64,000 bases of DNA from Staphylococcus sp. KG4-3 (GTDB lineage Bacteria; Bacillota; Bacilli; Staphylococcales; Staphylococcaceae). The notes under the pieces were generated by a model, which was given only the letters and a program-made list of their open reading frames with translations, had not been told where the DNA came from and searched no databases. Each line of letters opens with the position of its first letter. Position 1 is the stretch's first letter. The position numbers and the translations under genes are program-made. The stretch covers positions 2,790,001 to 2,854,000 of the forward strand of contig NZ_CP166245.1 in NCBI RefSeq assembly GCF_033597815.2. Reading direction: 5' to 3'. Of the stretch, positions 18,649 through 27,813 are shown in pieces.

Positions 18649-19485
18649 ATGCAAGTATTGTGGAAGAAATTTCAAAAAAAGCTGGTCGATGCTAATTTAG
18701 CCGAATGCGGTATTGAAATCGGCGTACCGAATGTAGGTTATAATTATACTGTTTTTCAAAAATCCGTATTACATATCGTAACTCAAGGAGAAGGTACTTT
18801 TAGTTATGCAGGTAAAACTTATCATTTAACTGCTGGAGATATTTTCTTGCTTGAACGTGGCATGGAAGTAGAATATAAACCTTCATTTTCAAATCCTTGG
18901 ACTTATTATTGGGTAGGCATGAATGGTAAACAAATATTAAATTATTTATCTCGATGTAGTATTGTTGATAGTCATGTCATATTAAAACAAGATACGACAG
19001 ATATTAAAAATATAATTCAACTCATTTGTAAACTCTCTCAGAGTATTGAGTCAAACAACTCCAATGATATTCTGATTATGCAATATTTGTATCAATTAGT
19101 TTATACCTTACAAGAAAAGTTTCCTAAAAATTTTTCTGTCCAAGTTGATATTGTAAATGAAGATATCCAACATGCCGTTGACTTTATAAATACAAATTAT
19201 CAAAAACATATAACTGTTGAGGATGTTGCTAAAAGCGTTAATATTACACGTAGTCATTTATATAAATTGTTCAAAAAGAATTTAAGTTGTTCCCCTAAAG
19301 AATATTTAACCTATATAAGGATGTATCACGCTTCACAATTATTAATACATACGAGCTCACGTATAAGTGACATATCAAGACGTGTTGGTTACAAAGACCC
19401 ACTACTATTTTCTAAAAATTTTACAAAGCATTTTGAAATCAGTGCTTCTGAATATCGGTACCATTTTTCAATTAGCAACAAGTAA
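18649..19485 (+). CDS. lacR: AraC-family activator of lacPH
   Basis: A 278-residue protein with an N-terminal AraC-type cupin (VTQGEGTFSYAGKTYHL, about residues 46-62; the sugar-binding arm) and a C-terminal double helix-turn-helix (ITVEDVAKSVNITRSHLYKLFKK about 184-206; ISDISRRVGYKDPLLFSKNFTKHF about 242-265). It is divergent from lacP across a 176-base region holding the cre site. In S. xylosus a divergent AraC-type LacR activates lacPH in response to lactose or galactoside. AAGAGGG precedes ATG 18649, and a strong terminator follows. Confidence 0.85.
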   Translation: MQVLWKKFQKKLVDANLAECGIEIGVPNVGYNYTVFQKSVLHIVTQGEGTFSYAGKTYHLTAGDIFLLERGMEVEYKPSFSNPWTYYWVGMNGKQILNYLSRCSIVDSHVILKQDTTDIKNIIQLICKLSQSIESNNSNDILIMQYLYQLVYTLQEKFPKNFSVQVDIVNEDIQHAVDFINTNYQKHITVEDVAKSVNITRSHLYKLFKKNLSCSPKEYLTYIRMYHASQLLIHTSSRISDISRRVGYKDPLLFSKNFTKHFEISASEYRYHFSISNK

Positions 19486-19500
19486 TGAATGCTCACTCAA

Positions 19501-19550
19501 TAGCATAGGATAGAAATCAATGCCTATCATTTGATTTCTACCCTATGCTA
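19501..19550. terminator. Bidirectional terminator between lacR and the LysR gene
   Basis: TAGCATAGG-A-TAGAAATCAA pairs with TTGATTTCTA-C-CCTATGCTA: a 20-base arm with a single mismatch. The inner AGAAATCAA arm is shared with the intergenic repeats near 1.8, 3.1 and 5.5 kb. Confidence 0.85.
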
Positions 19551-19650
19551 ATTACTTATTACTGATTTATAATTAGTGACAATAACTTCTACTCCACTTC
19601 TTTACTCCTAAACCAAAAATATTCCACTATGAATCATCTCATTTTATAAG

Positions 19651-20484
19651 TTATTCCATATCTTGCTTTAATACGGATATGACTCGTTTCATTTTTTCAT
19701 CAATGTATTTATTTTTATGTAAAATTAAATAGAAAAACCTTTCAATATCTAAATTAACAACTTCAAGTTGCTCCAAATCTTCAGGTGTCAATGTTGATTT
19801 AGATACAATCGAAAAACCATTTCCTGCATGGACCATACTTTTAATTAGACTTGTATTATTAATGACTACTAAATAAGGGTTTAATGATAATTGATTCAAA
19901 CCATTTTCTTGGTATACACGAGTACCGGAACCTTGTTCTCGAATAAAACATGTCTCTAAATTAGACGGGCTAGATTTCTTCTTTTTAATTAATACAATTT
20001 CATCTTGAGCAATTGACGTGCTTATAATTGCATTGTTTTGTATCTTTTTTTCGACCACACCAACGTCAACGATGTTATTTTTAATTTGTTCAACAATCGT
20101 TTCTGAATTATCTAAGTGTACATGAATATGTAATTCTGGGTACCTTTGGGCTAATTTAGTAAGTTGTCGTGACAAACGATATTCACCAAATGTGTAACTG
20201 CTACCCAGTTTTAAATCTCCAGCGATTGTATTTGTTTGCATCTTTAGATCTTGTCGCAGCGCTTGTTCTAAATGATTTCTTTGCAACGCATATTGGTATA
20301 GTTTCTCTCCATCACTTGTTAATGCCATTTTTGAATGTTTAAACTCAAATACTTTTATCTCATAGTCATTTTCAAGTCTCTTTATGTCTCTACTTATTGA
20401 TGGTTGTGATGTATACAAATTTTCTGCAGCTTTTGTAAAACTTTGTGCCTTTACAACTTCAGTTAACACTTTTAGTGGGTCCAT
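19651..20484 (-). CDS. LysR-family regulator paired with the YeiH gene
   Basis: A 277-residue protein. Its N-terminal helix-turn-helix (SFTKAAENLYTSQPSISRDIKRLE, in the LysR pattern at about residues 15-38) is followed by an effector domain beginning GDLKLGSSYTFGEY (about 90). It resembles the CysL/YwfK/YeiE branch, often found divergent from a YeiH-family membrane protein, as here with 123 bases between the starts. AAAGGTGA lies before ATG 20484. It probably controls the neighbour in response to a sulfur- or redox-related signal, by analogy with CysL and YeiE; that is inference. Confidence 0.85.
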   Translation of the reverse strand: MDPLKVLTEVVKAQSFTKAAENLYTSQPSISRDIKRLENDYEIKVFEFKHSKMALTSDGEKLYQYALQRNHLEQALRQDLKMQTNTIAGDLKLGSSYTFGEYRLSRQLTKLAQRYPELHIHVHLDNSETIVEQIKNNIVDVGVVEKKIQNNAIISTSIAQDEIVLIKKKKSSPSNLETCFIREQGSGTRVYQENGLNQLSLNPYLVVINNTSLIKSMVHAGNGFSIVSKSTLTPEDLEQLEVVNLDIERFFYLILHKNKYIDEKMKRVISVLKQDME

Positions 20485-20607
20485 GGCTTATCACCTTTCA
20501 TTGTTTTATTCTTATCATATCAAAATTGTTATGACCTATATACTAAATATTTATTTAACGTTATAAATTTCTGGTGCTACACTTTTGATAAAAGGAGGAG
20601 ACGGTAC

Positions 20608-21603
20608 ATGACTAAATTTAATAATAAACCATTTATCTTTGGCATATTATTCACGTTTACCATTGCTGCAATAAGTTTAATTAGTTCAAAGCTGCCACTT
20701 TTAGATAAGGTCGGTGCTTTGACAATTGCAATTGTTATCGCAATACTATTTAGACATTTTAATGGTTATCCTGAAAGTTATCGTCCAGGTATTACTTTCG
20801 CATCTAAACGTTTATTAAAATTCGCCATTATATTGTATGGTCTAAAACTTAATATTTTTGATGTTATAGGAGAAGGTAGTACGTTATTACTTATTGACGG
20901 TGGTGTCATAATTGTAAGTATTGGTTTAATGTTATTACTAAATCACTATATTAAAGGAGATAAAGTTATCACATTATTGCTAGGTATTGGTGCCGGGGTC
21001 TGTGGGGCTGCTGCGATAGCTGCTGTATCTCCAATTTTAAAAGCACGCGAAAAAGACACAGCCATTAGTATAGGCATCGTTGCATTAATTGGTACACTTT
21101 TTTCACTAGGCTATACGGTAATCTATACACTATTCACAATACCACCAGAGATTTATGGCGTATGGTCTGGTGTGAGTCTACATGAAATTGCCCATGTTAT
21201 TCTTGCTGCAGATTTCTCAGGTGAGACAGCTTTACGAATTGGCTTATTAGGTAAATTAGGTCGAGTATTCTTGCTCATACCTTTAAGTATAATACTTATA
21301 TTTGTGATGAACTTGAAATCACAGGCTAGGAATACAAACCAACGTATCGAAATGCCATACTTTTTAATTGGATTTGTATTAATGGCACTATTTCATACTT
21401 ATGTACCTATACCTCAATTTATAATGCAAATAATTGAGCCATTAACAACAATTTGCTTATTGATGGCAATGGTGGCACTAGGGTTAAATGTATCATTTAA
21501 AGATTTGCAAGACCGAGCGTTTAAGCCTTTAATCGGTGTCATCATTGTATCTATGATATTATCAATTATCACTTTTATCATTGCCAACTATATTTATGGC
21601 TAA
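20608..21603 (+). CDS. YeiH/UPF0324 family membrane protein (putative sulfate exporter)
   Basis: A 331-residue polytopic membrane protein of the PF03601 family. Conserved pieces seen are RHFNGYPESYRPGITFASKRLLKFAIILYGLKL (two parts, about residues 49-81), LLGIGAGVCGAAAIAAVSP (about 123-141) and SLHEIAHVILAA (about 189-200). The family is annotated as putative sulfate exporters; direct proof of substrate is scarce. GGAGGAG lies seven bases before ATG 20608. The divergent LysR gene is the likely regulator. Confidence 0.85.
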   Translation: MTKFNNKPFIFGILFTFTIAAISLISSKLPLLDKVGALTIAIVIAILFRHFNGYPESYRPGITFASKRLLKFAIILYGLKLNIFDVIGEGSTLLLIDGGVIIVSIGLMLLLNHYIKGDKVITLLLGIGAGVCGAAAIAAVSPILKAREKDTAISIGIVALIGTLFSLGYTVIYTLFTIPPEIYGVWSGVSLHEIAHVILAADFSGETALRIGLLGKLGRVFLLIPLSIILIFVMNLKSQARNTNQRIEMPYFLIGFVLMALFHTYVPIPQFIMQIIEPLTTICLLMAMVALGLNVSFKDLQDRAFKPLIGVIIVSMILSIITFIIANYIYG

Positions 21604-21753
21604 GTGTTTATGTTAAAAGGTTAATATAAAATTTACTGTTGATAGGCAGATATCTATACGACACCTTTAATTATATATAAAATAAGATTTTAATAAGACA
21701 CTTGTTAATTGGGATGCTTATGTACAAATCAACTTATAAAGAAGGTATATAAA

Positions 21754-22125
21754 ATGAAAACATTAGATTCATACTTTATCTTGTTCGATGAAGCTAGATA
21801 TAGCGACGAAAGTTTTGATAAGTTAAATGATTTATTTAACAATGATATTGAATTTGTGTTGAATCAAAAAACTTTTAAAGGCAAAGACGCATGGAAACAA
21901 TTTGTTAAAGGTGTGTACCAAACAAATAAAGATTTAAAACACATGCATAATGGCTGGATAGAACAAGAAGATGGCACTTTCAAAACACATTGGGCTATTT
22001 GTGGAAATAGATTTGAAACAGGTGTTTATACGCAAGAGGGTATAGATATTGCAAGATTAGATGATGAAGGGAAAATCATTTATTTAGAGAATCAACCTAA
22101 AGATAAAACATTATTTTCAAGTTAA
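21754..22125 (+). CDS. NTF2/SnoaL-like small protein
   Basis: A 123-residue cytoplasmic protein. ATG 21754 follows AAGAAGG at good spacing; the frame extends upstream but without a ribosome site. The pattern of an N-terminal helix (TLDSYFILFDEARYSDESFDKLNDLF), a DIEFVLNQKTFKGKDAWKQFVKGVY segment and beta strands with HMHNGWIEQEDGTFKTHWAICG fits an NTF2-like (SnoaL_4) cone fold. Such proteins bind or isomerise small ligands. The specific function is unknown. Confidence 0.65.
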   Translation: MKTLDSYFILFDEARYSDESFDKLNDLFNNDIEFVLNQKTFKGKDAWKQFVKGVYQTNKDLKHMHNGWIEQEDGTFKTHWAICGNRFETGVYTQEGIDIARLDDEGKIIYLENQPKDKTLFSS

Positions 22126-22539
22126 CTATCTAGCTCACAAATTGTGAAGTGTGCTATATAACAATGCGACGTGGAATGAAATCATGAAGTGAAACTATCA
22201 ATTAAATAATTAAAATCAAGTAGCAAACTATAATCTCCAAAATTCCTTCTAGCTCTTTATATCCATTAACCCATTGTTTCACTATACGCACAAACGACAT
22301 TAATAAAATGCATTATGCTGCGTCTCAAACTAGACGTCCCTCACTGTAACCTCACACAACCCTAAGCCTAACCTAGTTGGCAAACATAATAATAAAACCA
22401 TTCTTCTTGTATTTAATAAACAAAAGGAATGGTTTTAATTTTATATAATATAGCATTTGATAAACAAAATTCATTTTATTTCTTTCGCATTACATAACAC
22501 TAATTTTTACGCTAAAGAACTAAAAATTGATCAAGTAGA
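22126..22539. other. Convergent intergenic region with terminator
   Basis: 414 bases between two convergent genes. AAAACCATTC (22394-22403) pairs with GAATGGTTTT (22427-22436), flanked by A and T runs, so it can stop transcription from both sides. TCACACAACCC at 22352-22362 is shared with 4687-4697. No gene is evident. Confidence 0.6.
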
Positions 22540-23445
22540 CTAACTCAAATGATTATTAGCCATTTTAAGCGGTAAGTGAAAATGACTACATCCTTGCCAT
22601 TCTAAATAATCCTTTAAAATATTATAAGATTCATAGAAGAATTTTTCGATTTCGTCCATGCTCTCTTTACTGTATTCCGTTACTTCTATAATAAACTCTC
22701 CTAAAGTTTCACTGTAATAGCTATCTTGTGGAAAATCATCATGACATTCAAATTTTCTATCAGCGAATGGGTATGGTAATACAAAGAACGTTGGGCCTTT
22801 AAAATTATCATCTCCAAACCAAAATCCAAATTCGATCATTTCTTCATCAAAAGCTGCACGTTCAATGACCATATCATCATTTTCAAATGGTTGATGGATG
22901 TCTTGAATAATTGCACATGAAACATCAAATGTCCCCCAAAATAACCTTGGCATAAACTTCCTAGTACGCAGTGGAGCGATGAATTGGGATTCTGCGTGAT
23001 AGGCAAACTTCATCAACTTCAACACATCATTGCTAATTTGAGAATCATAGTGATGATGGTGCAAGTCTTCTTCAAACGGTGTCGTATCTGGGAATTCTTG
23101 TGGTATTGTATTAATATCTATAAACACTTTGCTTTCTGATAATATACGTTGAATCTCTTGGTAGTAATATTGAATTGTAAGATCATCTTTCAATACTATA
23201 ATTTCTTTATTGTTGTCAATTCTCAACTCAATTTCATCATCAAGTAAATTGACGGTAATATAAAAATCTTTATTATCTGCATGCAACATACCTGTTGTGA
23301 AGCCTTGAACTGTAATATCTAAAGCTACATGCGCCCATTGTGGCTGTTGATAAGCTGCTGCTAATTTATATTTTCCTAGTATTTGTGACAATAAATGCAT
23401 TGTTTCTTTTTCTTGCTCCCACTCATTTAATAATATATTAATCAC
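22540..23445 (-). CDS. DUF5996 family protein
   Basis: About 300 residues. The order of features matches DUF5996: NEWEQEKETMHLLSQILGKYKLA at the start, QQPQWAHVALDITVQGFTTG, then RKFMPRLFWGTFDVSC, IEFGFWFGDDNFKGPTFFVLPYPFAD and a C-terminal DYLEWQGC. Function is unknown. The start is uncertain: GTG 23445 overlaps the GGAG ribosome site, there is no canonical start at normal spacing, and the next ATG lies 15 codons in, inside the conserved part. A rare start codon (ATT 23442 or ATA) is possible. No membrane segment or signal peptide is seen. Confidence 0.7.
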   Translation of the reverse strand: MINILLNEWEQEKETMHLLSQILGKYKLAAAYQQPQWAHVALDITVQGFTTGMLHADNKDFYITVNLLDDEIELRIDNNKEIIVLKDDLTIQYYYQEIQRILSESKVFIDINTIPQEFPDTTPFEEDLHHHHYDSQISNDVLKLMKFAYHAESQFIAPLRTRKFMPRLFWGTFDVSCAIIQDIHQPFENDDMVIERAAFDEEMIEFGFWFGDDNFKGPTFFVLPYPFADRKFECHDDFPQDSYYSETLGEFIIEVTEYSKESMDEIEKFFYESYNILKDYLEWQGCSHFHLPLKMANNHLS

Positions 23446-23754
23446 TCCGTTAAGTTATTTATATTATTACATTTACCCATATTAAGTTTACTCACAACAT
23501 AGAATTACCAAATAAATCGCCAATAATTTTATTGCGCTAAATTATTTCTAATGAGTAGTTAACTGATAGTGTTATGTTATTTACATGTTTCACGAGAAAC
23601 TTTATAGTTATCACTAAATGGATTCCATATTTTATAATATAAGAAAGAGACTACATGTATCTTGCTCACGAGCTAACTGAAAATAAGCTATTGTTGATTA
23701 ATATAAATCGTCTTTTTCTTTATATTTCAAATTATTCTACATTTTGAAATACAC
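23446..23754. other. Intergenic region with a parS-like sequence
   Basis: 309 bases of AT-rich DNA without a gene. The segment at 23586-23601 (TGTTTCACGAGAAACT) differs from the bacterial parS consensus TGTTNCACGTGAAACA at two positions, one of them in the central CACGTG. It is a weak ParB-site candidate. Confidence 0.3.
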
Positions 23755-24192
23755 TTAACTATCAGTTAAATCTAAACTAATATTAAATGATAACTTTCTA
23801 TTTATGATATTTTTGTCTGAGCCACTGTCAGTACCTCTTTTGTGATGTGAGGCTTTATACTCTTTAGAATTCTGCCAATGTTGATAAGTAGTTTCGTCTG
23901 TCCAAACAGTTACAATAACATAATGCGCATGATTAGTTTGAGGCCTCAAAAACAATAGACTCTCAAAGCCTTCTATACTTTTTAAATGTCTATTTCTATT
24001 TAAAAACAAACGCTCAAATGCTTCTTCAAAACTAGGATTTACATATAAGTGATTAAAAACTGTAAATCCACTTTGTGGTAAATCATTAATTTGTTCTAAA
24101 ATGGTATATTGCTGTTTTTCATTAAATTTTTCTATTATTATTTCATCATTGTTTTGTTCTAAGTAAATATGATGTATTAAATTTTTTAACAT
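23755..24192 (-). CDS. Antibiotic biosynthesis monooxygenase (ABM) domain protein, TRAP/HmoB-like
   Basis: A 145-residue protein (ATG 24192, eleven bases after GGAGG; TTG 24201 is the alternative). The second half has the dimeric ferredoxin-like ABM pattern: VNPSFEEAFERLFLNRNRHLKSIEGFESLLFLRP and VIVTVWTDETTYQHWQNSKEYKASH (each split by loops). This arrangement, with a diverged N-terminal half, is like staphylococcal TRAP and Bacillus HmoB; some members bind or degrade haem. The residues needed for haem degradation cannot be judged by eye. It lies 32 bases downstream of the photolyase start-side gene on the same strand, so the two are probably cotranscribed. Confidence 0.7.
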   Translation of the reverse strand: MLKNLIHHIYLEQNNDEIIIEKFNEKQQYTILEQINDLPQSGFTVFNHLYVNPSFEEAFERLFLNRNRHLKSIEGFESLLFLRPQTNHAHYVIVTVWTDETTYQHWQNSKEYKASHHKRGTDSGSDKNIINRKLSFNISLDLTDS

Positions 24193-24224
24193 TTGGAACA
24201 ACGCCTCCTCAATCTATTTATTCA

Positions 24225-25598
24225 TTAATACTGTTTAAATTTATGCATAACGTAATCTCTACTACTTTTATGATCTACGATAGCTTCTGGATAATCTTTA
24301 CCAATTTCAATTTGATAGTTTTCTTTCAATTTAGTCTTATGTTTTGTTGGGTCGTGGATAATTTTACTTGAGACCTTATCGAATATTTCTAACTGTGTTT
24401 TAATAAAATAGCCCTGTGCATCAAAACGTTCACTTTGACGTATAGGATTAAACATTCTGAAATAAGGCACCGCATCAGTCCCAGTTGATGCTGACCATTG
24501 CCAACCATGTACATTAGACGCATTATCATAGTCAATCAAATACTCTCTAAAATAGTCCTCGCCCCATGTCCAATCAATGAATAAATTTTTAGTTAAAAAT
24601 TGAGATACAACCATTCTCAAGCGATTGTGCATATATCCTGTGCGGTTTAGCTTTTTCATTGCAGCATCAACGATTGGATAGCCAGTTTGTCCTTTTCTCC
24701 ACGATTCAAAATGCGATTTATTATAAGACCATTGCATGTTGCGATACTTTTCAGAAAAAGATTTAGTTGCAGTTTCTGGGTATTGTGTCATTAACACATA
24801 ATAAAATTCACGGAATATAACTTCTCTAATAAAAGCTTCATAACTTGTTTCATCGCTATCGTAACCTTCAAGCAAATCATTTATAATTTCACGAATATCG
24901 ACTAATCCATATGCTAAATATTTACCTAATCCACTTACAAAATCTTGTGATACATCGTCAGTCAATTTATCATAACGAGCGATGTCATCATTTAAAAAAT
25001 CATCCCACGTTTTACGCGCTAACTTTTCTATATCTTTATTATTTCCGAATTTTAAGTCGCTTTGATTTGAACCTTTTTGCGCATTTTTGGTTAACTGCTT
25101 AAATTGATAATTTTTCTTAGGGGTATGTACTAAATCTTGACGATTTGCTTTATAAAAACTAGTAAATACTTTATAAGGCTGTTGCTGTTTATTAAAAGTC
25201 TTTGTAGGTTGAAAATAATGATTCACACGCTGCCCAATCACTGTAATTTGAAGGTTTTCAAAAGCTCGTTTGACATGATGATAGTCATACATTTCTTTGT
25301 GGTAACTCATAATATCTTTTGCTAATAATACATGAGACAACGCCAATGTATGAGCTAATTCACCTAGCTTTTCGTACGTGACAATATAAGGATATATATC
25401 ATACCTTTCTAGCGTACTTAAGAATCCTTTTATTACTTTATGGTAATAATCACGCTTTACTGTTGCTGCGTCATTTAAATCTTCTATAGGTACGATAAAA
25501 TATACTTTATTTATCTCATCTTGATGCTGCGCTACATATTCAAATAGTGGATTGTCTTTAACTCTAAAAACACGATTGAGTACGACTCCTAAATTCAT
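24225..25598 (-). CDS. phrB: Deoxyribodipyrimidine photolyase
   Basis: Repairs cyclobutane pyrimidine dimers using light. ATG 25598 lies six bases after GGGAGGG and gives 457 residues, the usual class I size. The N-terminal Rossmann domain (to about 130) binds the antenna cofactor. The C-terminal FAD domain shows WRKGQTGYPIVDAAMKKLNRTGYMHNRLRM in two pieces (about 290-320), then LFIDWTWGEDYF, NASNVHGWQWSASTGTD and PYFRMFNP. These are the classic FAD and dimer-binding signatures, including the tryptophans of the electron-transfer path. The ABM-domain gene follows on the same strand. Confidence 0.92.
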   Translation of the reverse strand: MNLGVVLNRVFRVKDNPLFEYVAQHQDEINKVYFIVPIEDLNDAATVKRDYYHKVIKGFLSTLERYDIYPYIVTYEKLGELAHTLALSHVLLAKDIMSYHKEMYDYHHVKRAFENLQITVIGQRVNHYFQPTKTFNKQQQPYKVFTSFYKANRQDLVHTPKKNYQFKQLTKNAQKGSNQSDLKFGNNKDIEKLARKTWDDFLNDDIARYDKLTDDVSQDFVSGLGKYLAYGLVDIREIINDLLEGYDSDETSYEAFIREVIFREFYYVLMTQYPETATKSFSEKYRNMQWSYNKSHFESWRKGQTGYPIVDAAMKKLNRTGYMHNRLRMVVSQFLTKNLFIDWTWGEDYFREYLIDYDNASNVHGWQWSASTGTDAVPYFRMFNPIRQSERFDAQGYFIKTQLEIFDKVSSKIIHDPTKHKTKLKENYQIEIGKDYPEAIVDHKSSRDYVMHKFKQY

Positions 25599-25831
25599 TC
25601 TATTCCCTCCCATATTGGCCTAAAAACAACTTTATAAAATCGGTAAATGCTCTAGATGAATTAGTGAAATGATAACATTAAACTTTATAATTATTCTCTA
25701 ACTTATAATTACTTTATTAACCATATACCCGTTATAATTTATGTATAATTCACTAAAAAATATTGTCACTTTTAAAAATTTACATATCACAAAGGCTTTT
25801 AGGGTATGTAATCATTAGAGGTGATTAAAAT

Positions 25832-26257
25832 ATGAATACTGAACAATTGCAAAGTGAAATTGAAAATATATTAAACATATCAAAAATAGGCGTCTTATCT
25901 ACAGCACATAACAATACACCTAATAGTAGATACATGGTATTTTATAATGATGGACTCACGCTTTATACAAAAACAAGCATTGAGTCTAAAAAAATTGCTG
26001 AATTTCAAGATAATCCAAAAGCACACGTACTTATAGGTTATGACGAAACGACAAACCGTAGTTTTTTAGAAATTGAAGCTAATGTTGAAATACTAAAAGA
26101 TAAGAAAACTATTGATTGGATTTGGGAAAAACAAGATAAGACTTTCTTTGACTCTAAAGACGATCCGGACTTATGTGTAATTAAAGTGGTTCCAAAATCA
26201 ATAAAAGTTATGAACGATAATAATTTAGATACGCCCCAAACCATCACGTTCGATTAA
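25832..26257 (+). CDS. Pyridoxamine 5'-phosphate oxidase-like (general stress protein 26 type)
   Basis: A 141-residue protein with the split-barrel FMN-binding pattern: IGVLSTAHNNTPNSRYMVFYNDG (two strands, about residues 19-41), LYTKTSIESKKIAEFQDNPKAHVLIGYD and a late VIKVVPKSIKVM. This is the GSP26-like branch of the PNPOx superfamily, which usually binds FMN, F420 or haem and is linked to stress rather than vitamin B6 synthesis. AGAGGTG lies before ATG 25832. It converges with crtN, and they share the terminator at 26265-26304. Confidence 0.8.
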   Translation: MNTEQLQSEIENILNISKIGVLSTAHNNTPNSRYMVFYNDGLTLYTKTSIESKKIAEFQDNPKAHVLIGYDETTNRSFLEIEANVEILKDKKTIDWIWEKQDKTFFDSKDDPDLCVIKVVPKSIKVMNDNNLDTPQTITFD

Positions 26258-26264
26258 TACAAAA

Positions 26265-26304
26265 AGCGCTTAAAATCACCCCATTCACAAGTGATTTAAG
26301 CGCT
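26265..26304. terminator. Bidirectional terminator between the PNPOx-like gene and crtN
   Basis: AGCGCTTAAAATCAC pairs with GTGATTTAAGCGCT around a short loop. A runs and T runs flank it, so it ends both the PNPOx-like transcript and the crt operon. Confidence 0.85.
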
Positions 26305-26307
26305 CTT

Positions 26308-27813
26308 TTATTTGCCCTTATTAATATCTTCTAACATAGCATCAACCGTAATCTTAGCGCTCGTCAATACAATTGGCACTCCTGCTCCTGGGTGAACACT
26401 TGCTCCAGCAAAGTACAAATTTTTGTAATCTCTGCTAACATTAGGTGGTCTATAGTAGTTACTTTGTGCTAATGTAGGCATTAAACCAAAAGCCGCTCCA
26501 AATTTCGCATTATAATCTCCTTCAAAATCTTTAGGTGTGTATATAATTTCTGTAACAACCTGTGTTTTCAAATTTTTTAAAGCTTTAATTGTAGAAAGCT
26601 TGTTATAAATAATATCCTTCACCTTTGTGATTGTTGCTTCATCAGACCAATCCACATCGCCTGTTTTCAATTCTGAAACTGGCATGAGTATATAAATACC
26701 TGTATGACCTTTTGGCGCTAACGACTGATCTTCTACACTAGGCGCATATACATATATTGAAGGGTCTCGAGATATTTCTCCAGAAAAAATCTCATTAATA
26801 TTATTATCAAAATCCTTTGAAAATATAACATTATGTAACAAAATTTCTTCGGATAAATCTTTATCAACCCCTATATACATTAAAAAGGCAGAACAAGAAT
26901 AGTCCATATTATCAATTTTTTGCCTCGTATATTTTGGGGGGTGGTGTTCATTTTTAATTAAAGTTGAGGTTGCGTACGGAAAATCAGCAGTACAGATTAT
27001 TTTGTCGTACTTTTCTATATGTCCATTTACTTTCAGACCTTCCGCACGCTTAAATCGACTATCAATGATAATTTCTTCAACGTTTGCATTTGTATAAATT
27101 TGAACGCCTAACTCCTCATTTAATGTTTGAAGTGCTTTTACAAAATTGTACATGCCGCCTTTAATAAAATGAACACCAAACATTAATTCTATCATTGGTA
27201 TAATTGAATATAATGAAGGACTTCGTTTAGGATCAATGCCTATATATAAAGTCTGAAATGCTAAGATTTTTTGTATTTTTTTATTATCTACATATTTTTC
27301 AATTAAGTTATCTGCTTTATCAAACGTTTTTAATTTCATTCCTTGATATAAAGTGAAAGGATTATAAAAATCTGTAGGTTTTCTAAAAGTACGTTCTAAA
27401 AAATGTTTCCGTGCGATTTCGTATCTTTCGTATATATCTGTTAAAAATGACATAAAGCCATGTGTAGAATTAGGTTCAATAGCTTCAAGCATATCTCTTA
27501 ACTGTGCAAGATCGGTAGGTACACGAATTTGATCTGTTTCACTAAAATAAACATCATAAATATGTGCTAATTGTTTAATCTCCAAGTAATCATCCATATT
27601 TTTATGTGCATAATTAAAAACGTCACGATAAATTTCAGGCATCATTACAATAGTTGGCCCCATATCAAATGTAAAACCATCTTGCTTAATTTGGTTCATC
27701 CTTCCACCTATTTGTTGATTCTTTTCATATAAATCCACTTTGTGTCCATTTGCTGCTAATCTTGAAGCTGCAGCTAAACCTGAAACACCGCCACCTATAA
27801 CTGCAAGCTTCAT
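26308..27813 (-). CDS. crtN: 4,4'-diapophytoene desaturase
   Basis: FAD enzyme that desaturates 4,4'-diapophytoene (dehydrosqualene) stepwise to the yellow 4,4'-diaponeurosporene. 501 residues, one shorter than I recall for S. aureus. The N-terminal dinucleotide fold is VIGGGVSGLAAASRLAANGH (residues 4-23), followed by GGRMNQIKQDGFTFDMGPT. The C-terminal carotenoid-desaturase signature is NLYFAGASVHPGAGVPIVLTSAK. It is the last gene of the operon; its ATG 27813 overlaps the crtM stop (ATGA), a sign of coupled translation. AGGAGTG precedes the start. Confidence 0.93.
   Translation of the reverse strand: MKLAVIGGGVSGLAAASRLAANGHKVDLYEKNQQIGGRMNQIKQDGFTFDMGPTIVMMPEIYRDVFNYAHKNMDDYLEIKQLAHIYDVYFSETDQIRVPTDLAQLRDMLEAIEPNSTHGFMSFLTDIYERYEIARKHFLERTFRKPTDFYNPFTLYQGMKLKTFDKADNLIEKYVDNKKIQKILAFQTLYIGIDPKRSPSLYSIIPMIELMFGVHFIKGGMYNFVKALQTLNEELGVQIYTNANVEEIIIDSRFKRAEGLKVNGHIEKYDKIICTADFPYATSTLIKNEHHPPKYTRQKIDNMDYSCSAFLMYIGVDKDLSEEILLHNVIFSKDFDNNINEIFSGEISRDPSIYVYAPSVEDQSLAPKGHTGIYILMPVSELKTGDVDWSDEATITKVKDIIYNKLSTIKALKNLKTQVVTEIIYTPKDFEGDYNAKFGAAFGLMPTLAQSNYYRPPNVSRDYKNLYFAGASVHPGAGVPIVLTSAKITVDAMLEDINKGK

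Noticed and set aside
4687..22362. Shared 11-mer TCACACAACCC in two distant intergenic regions (4687-4697 and 22352-22362)
   Set aside because: Similarity fades outside the 11 bases and no common structure is visible; too short to call a repeat.
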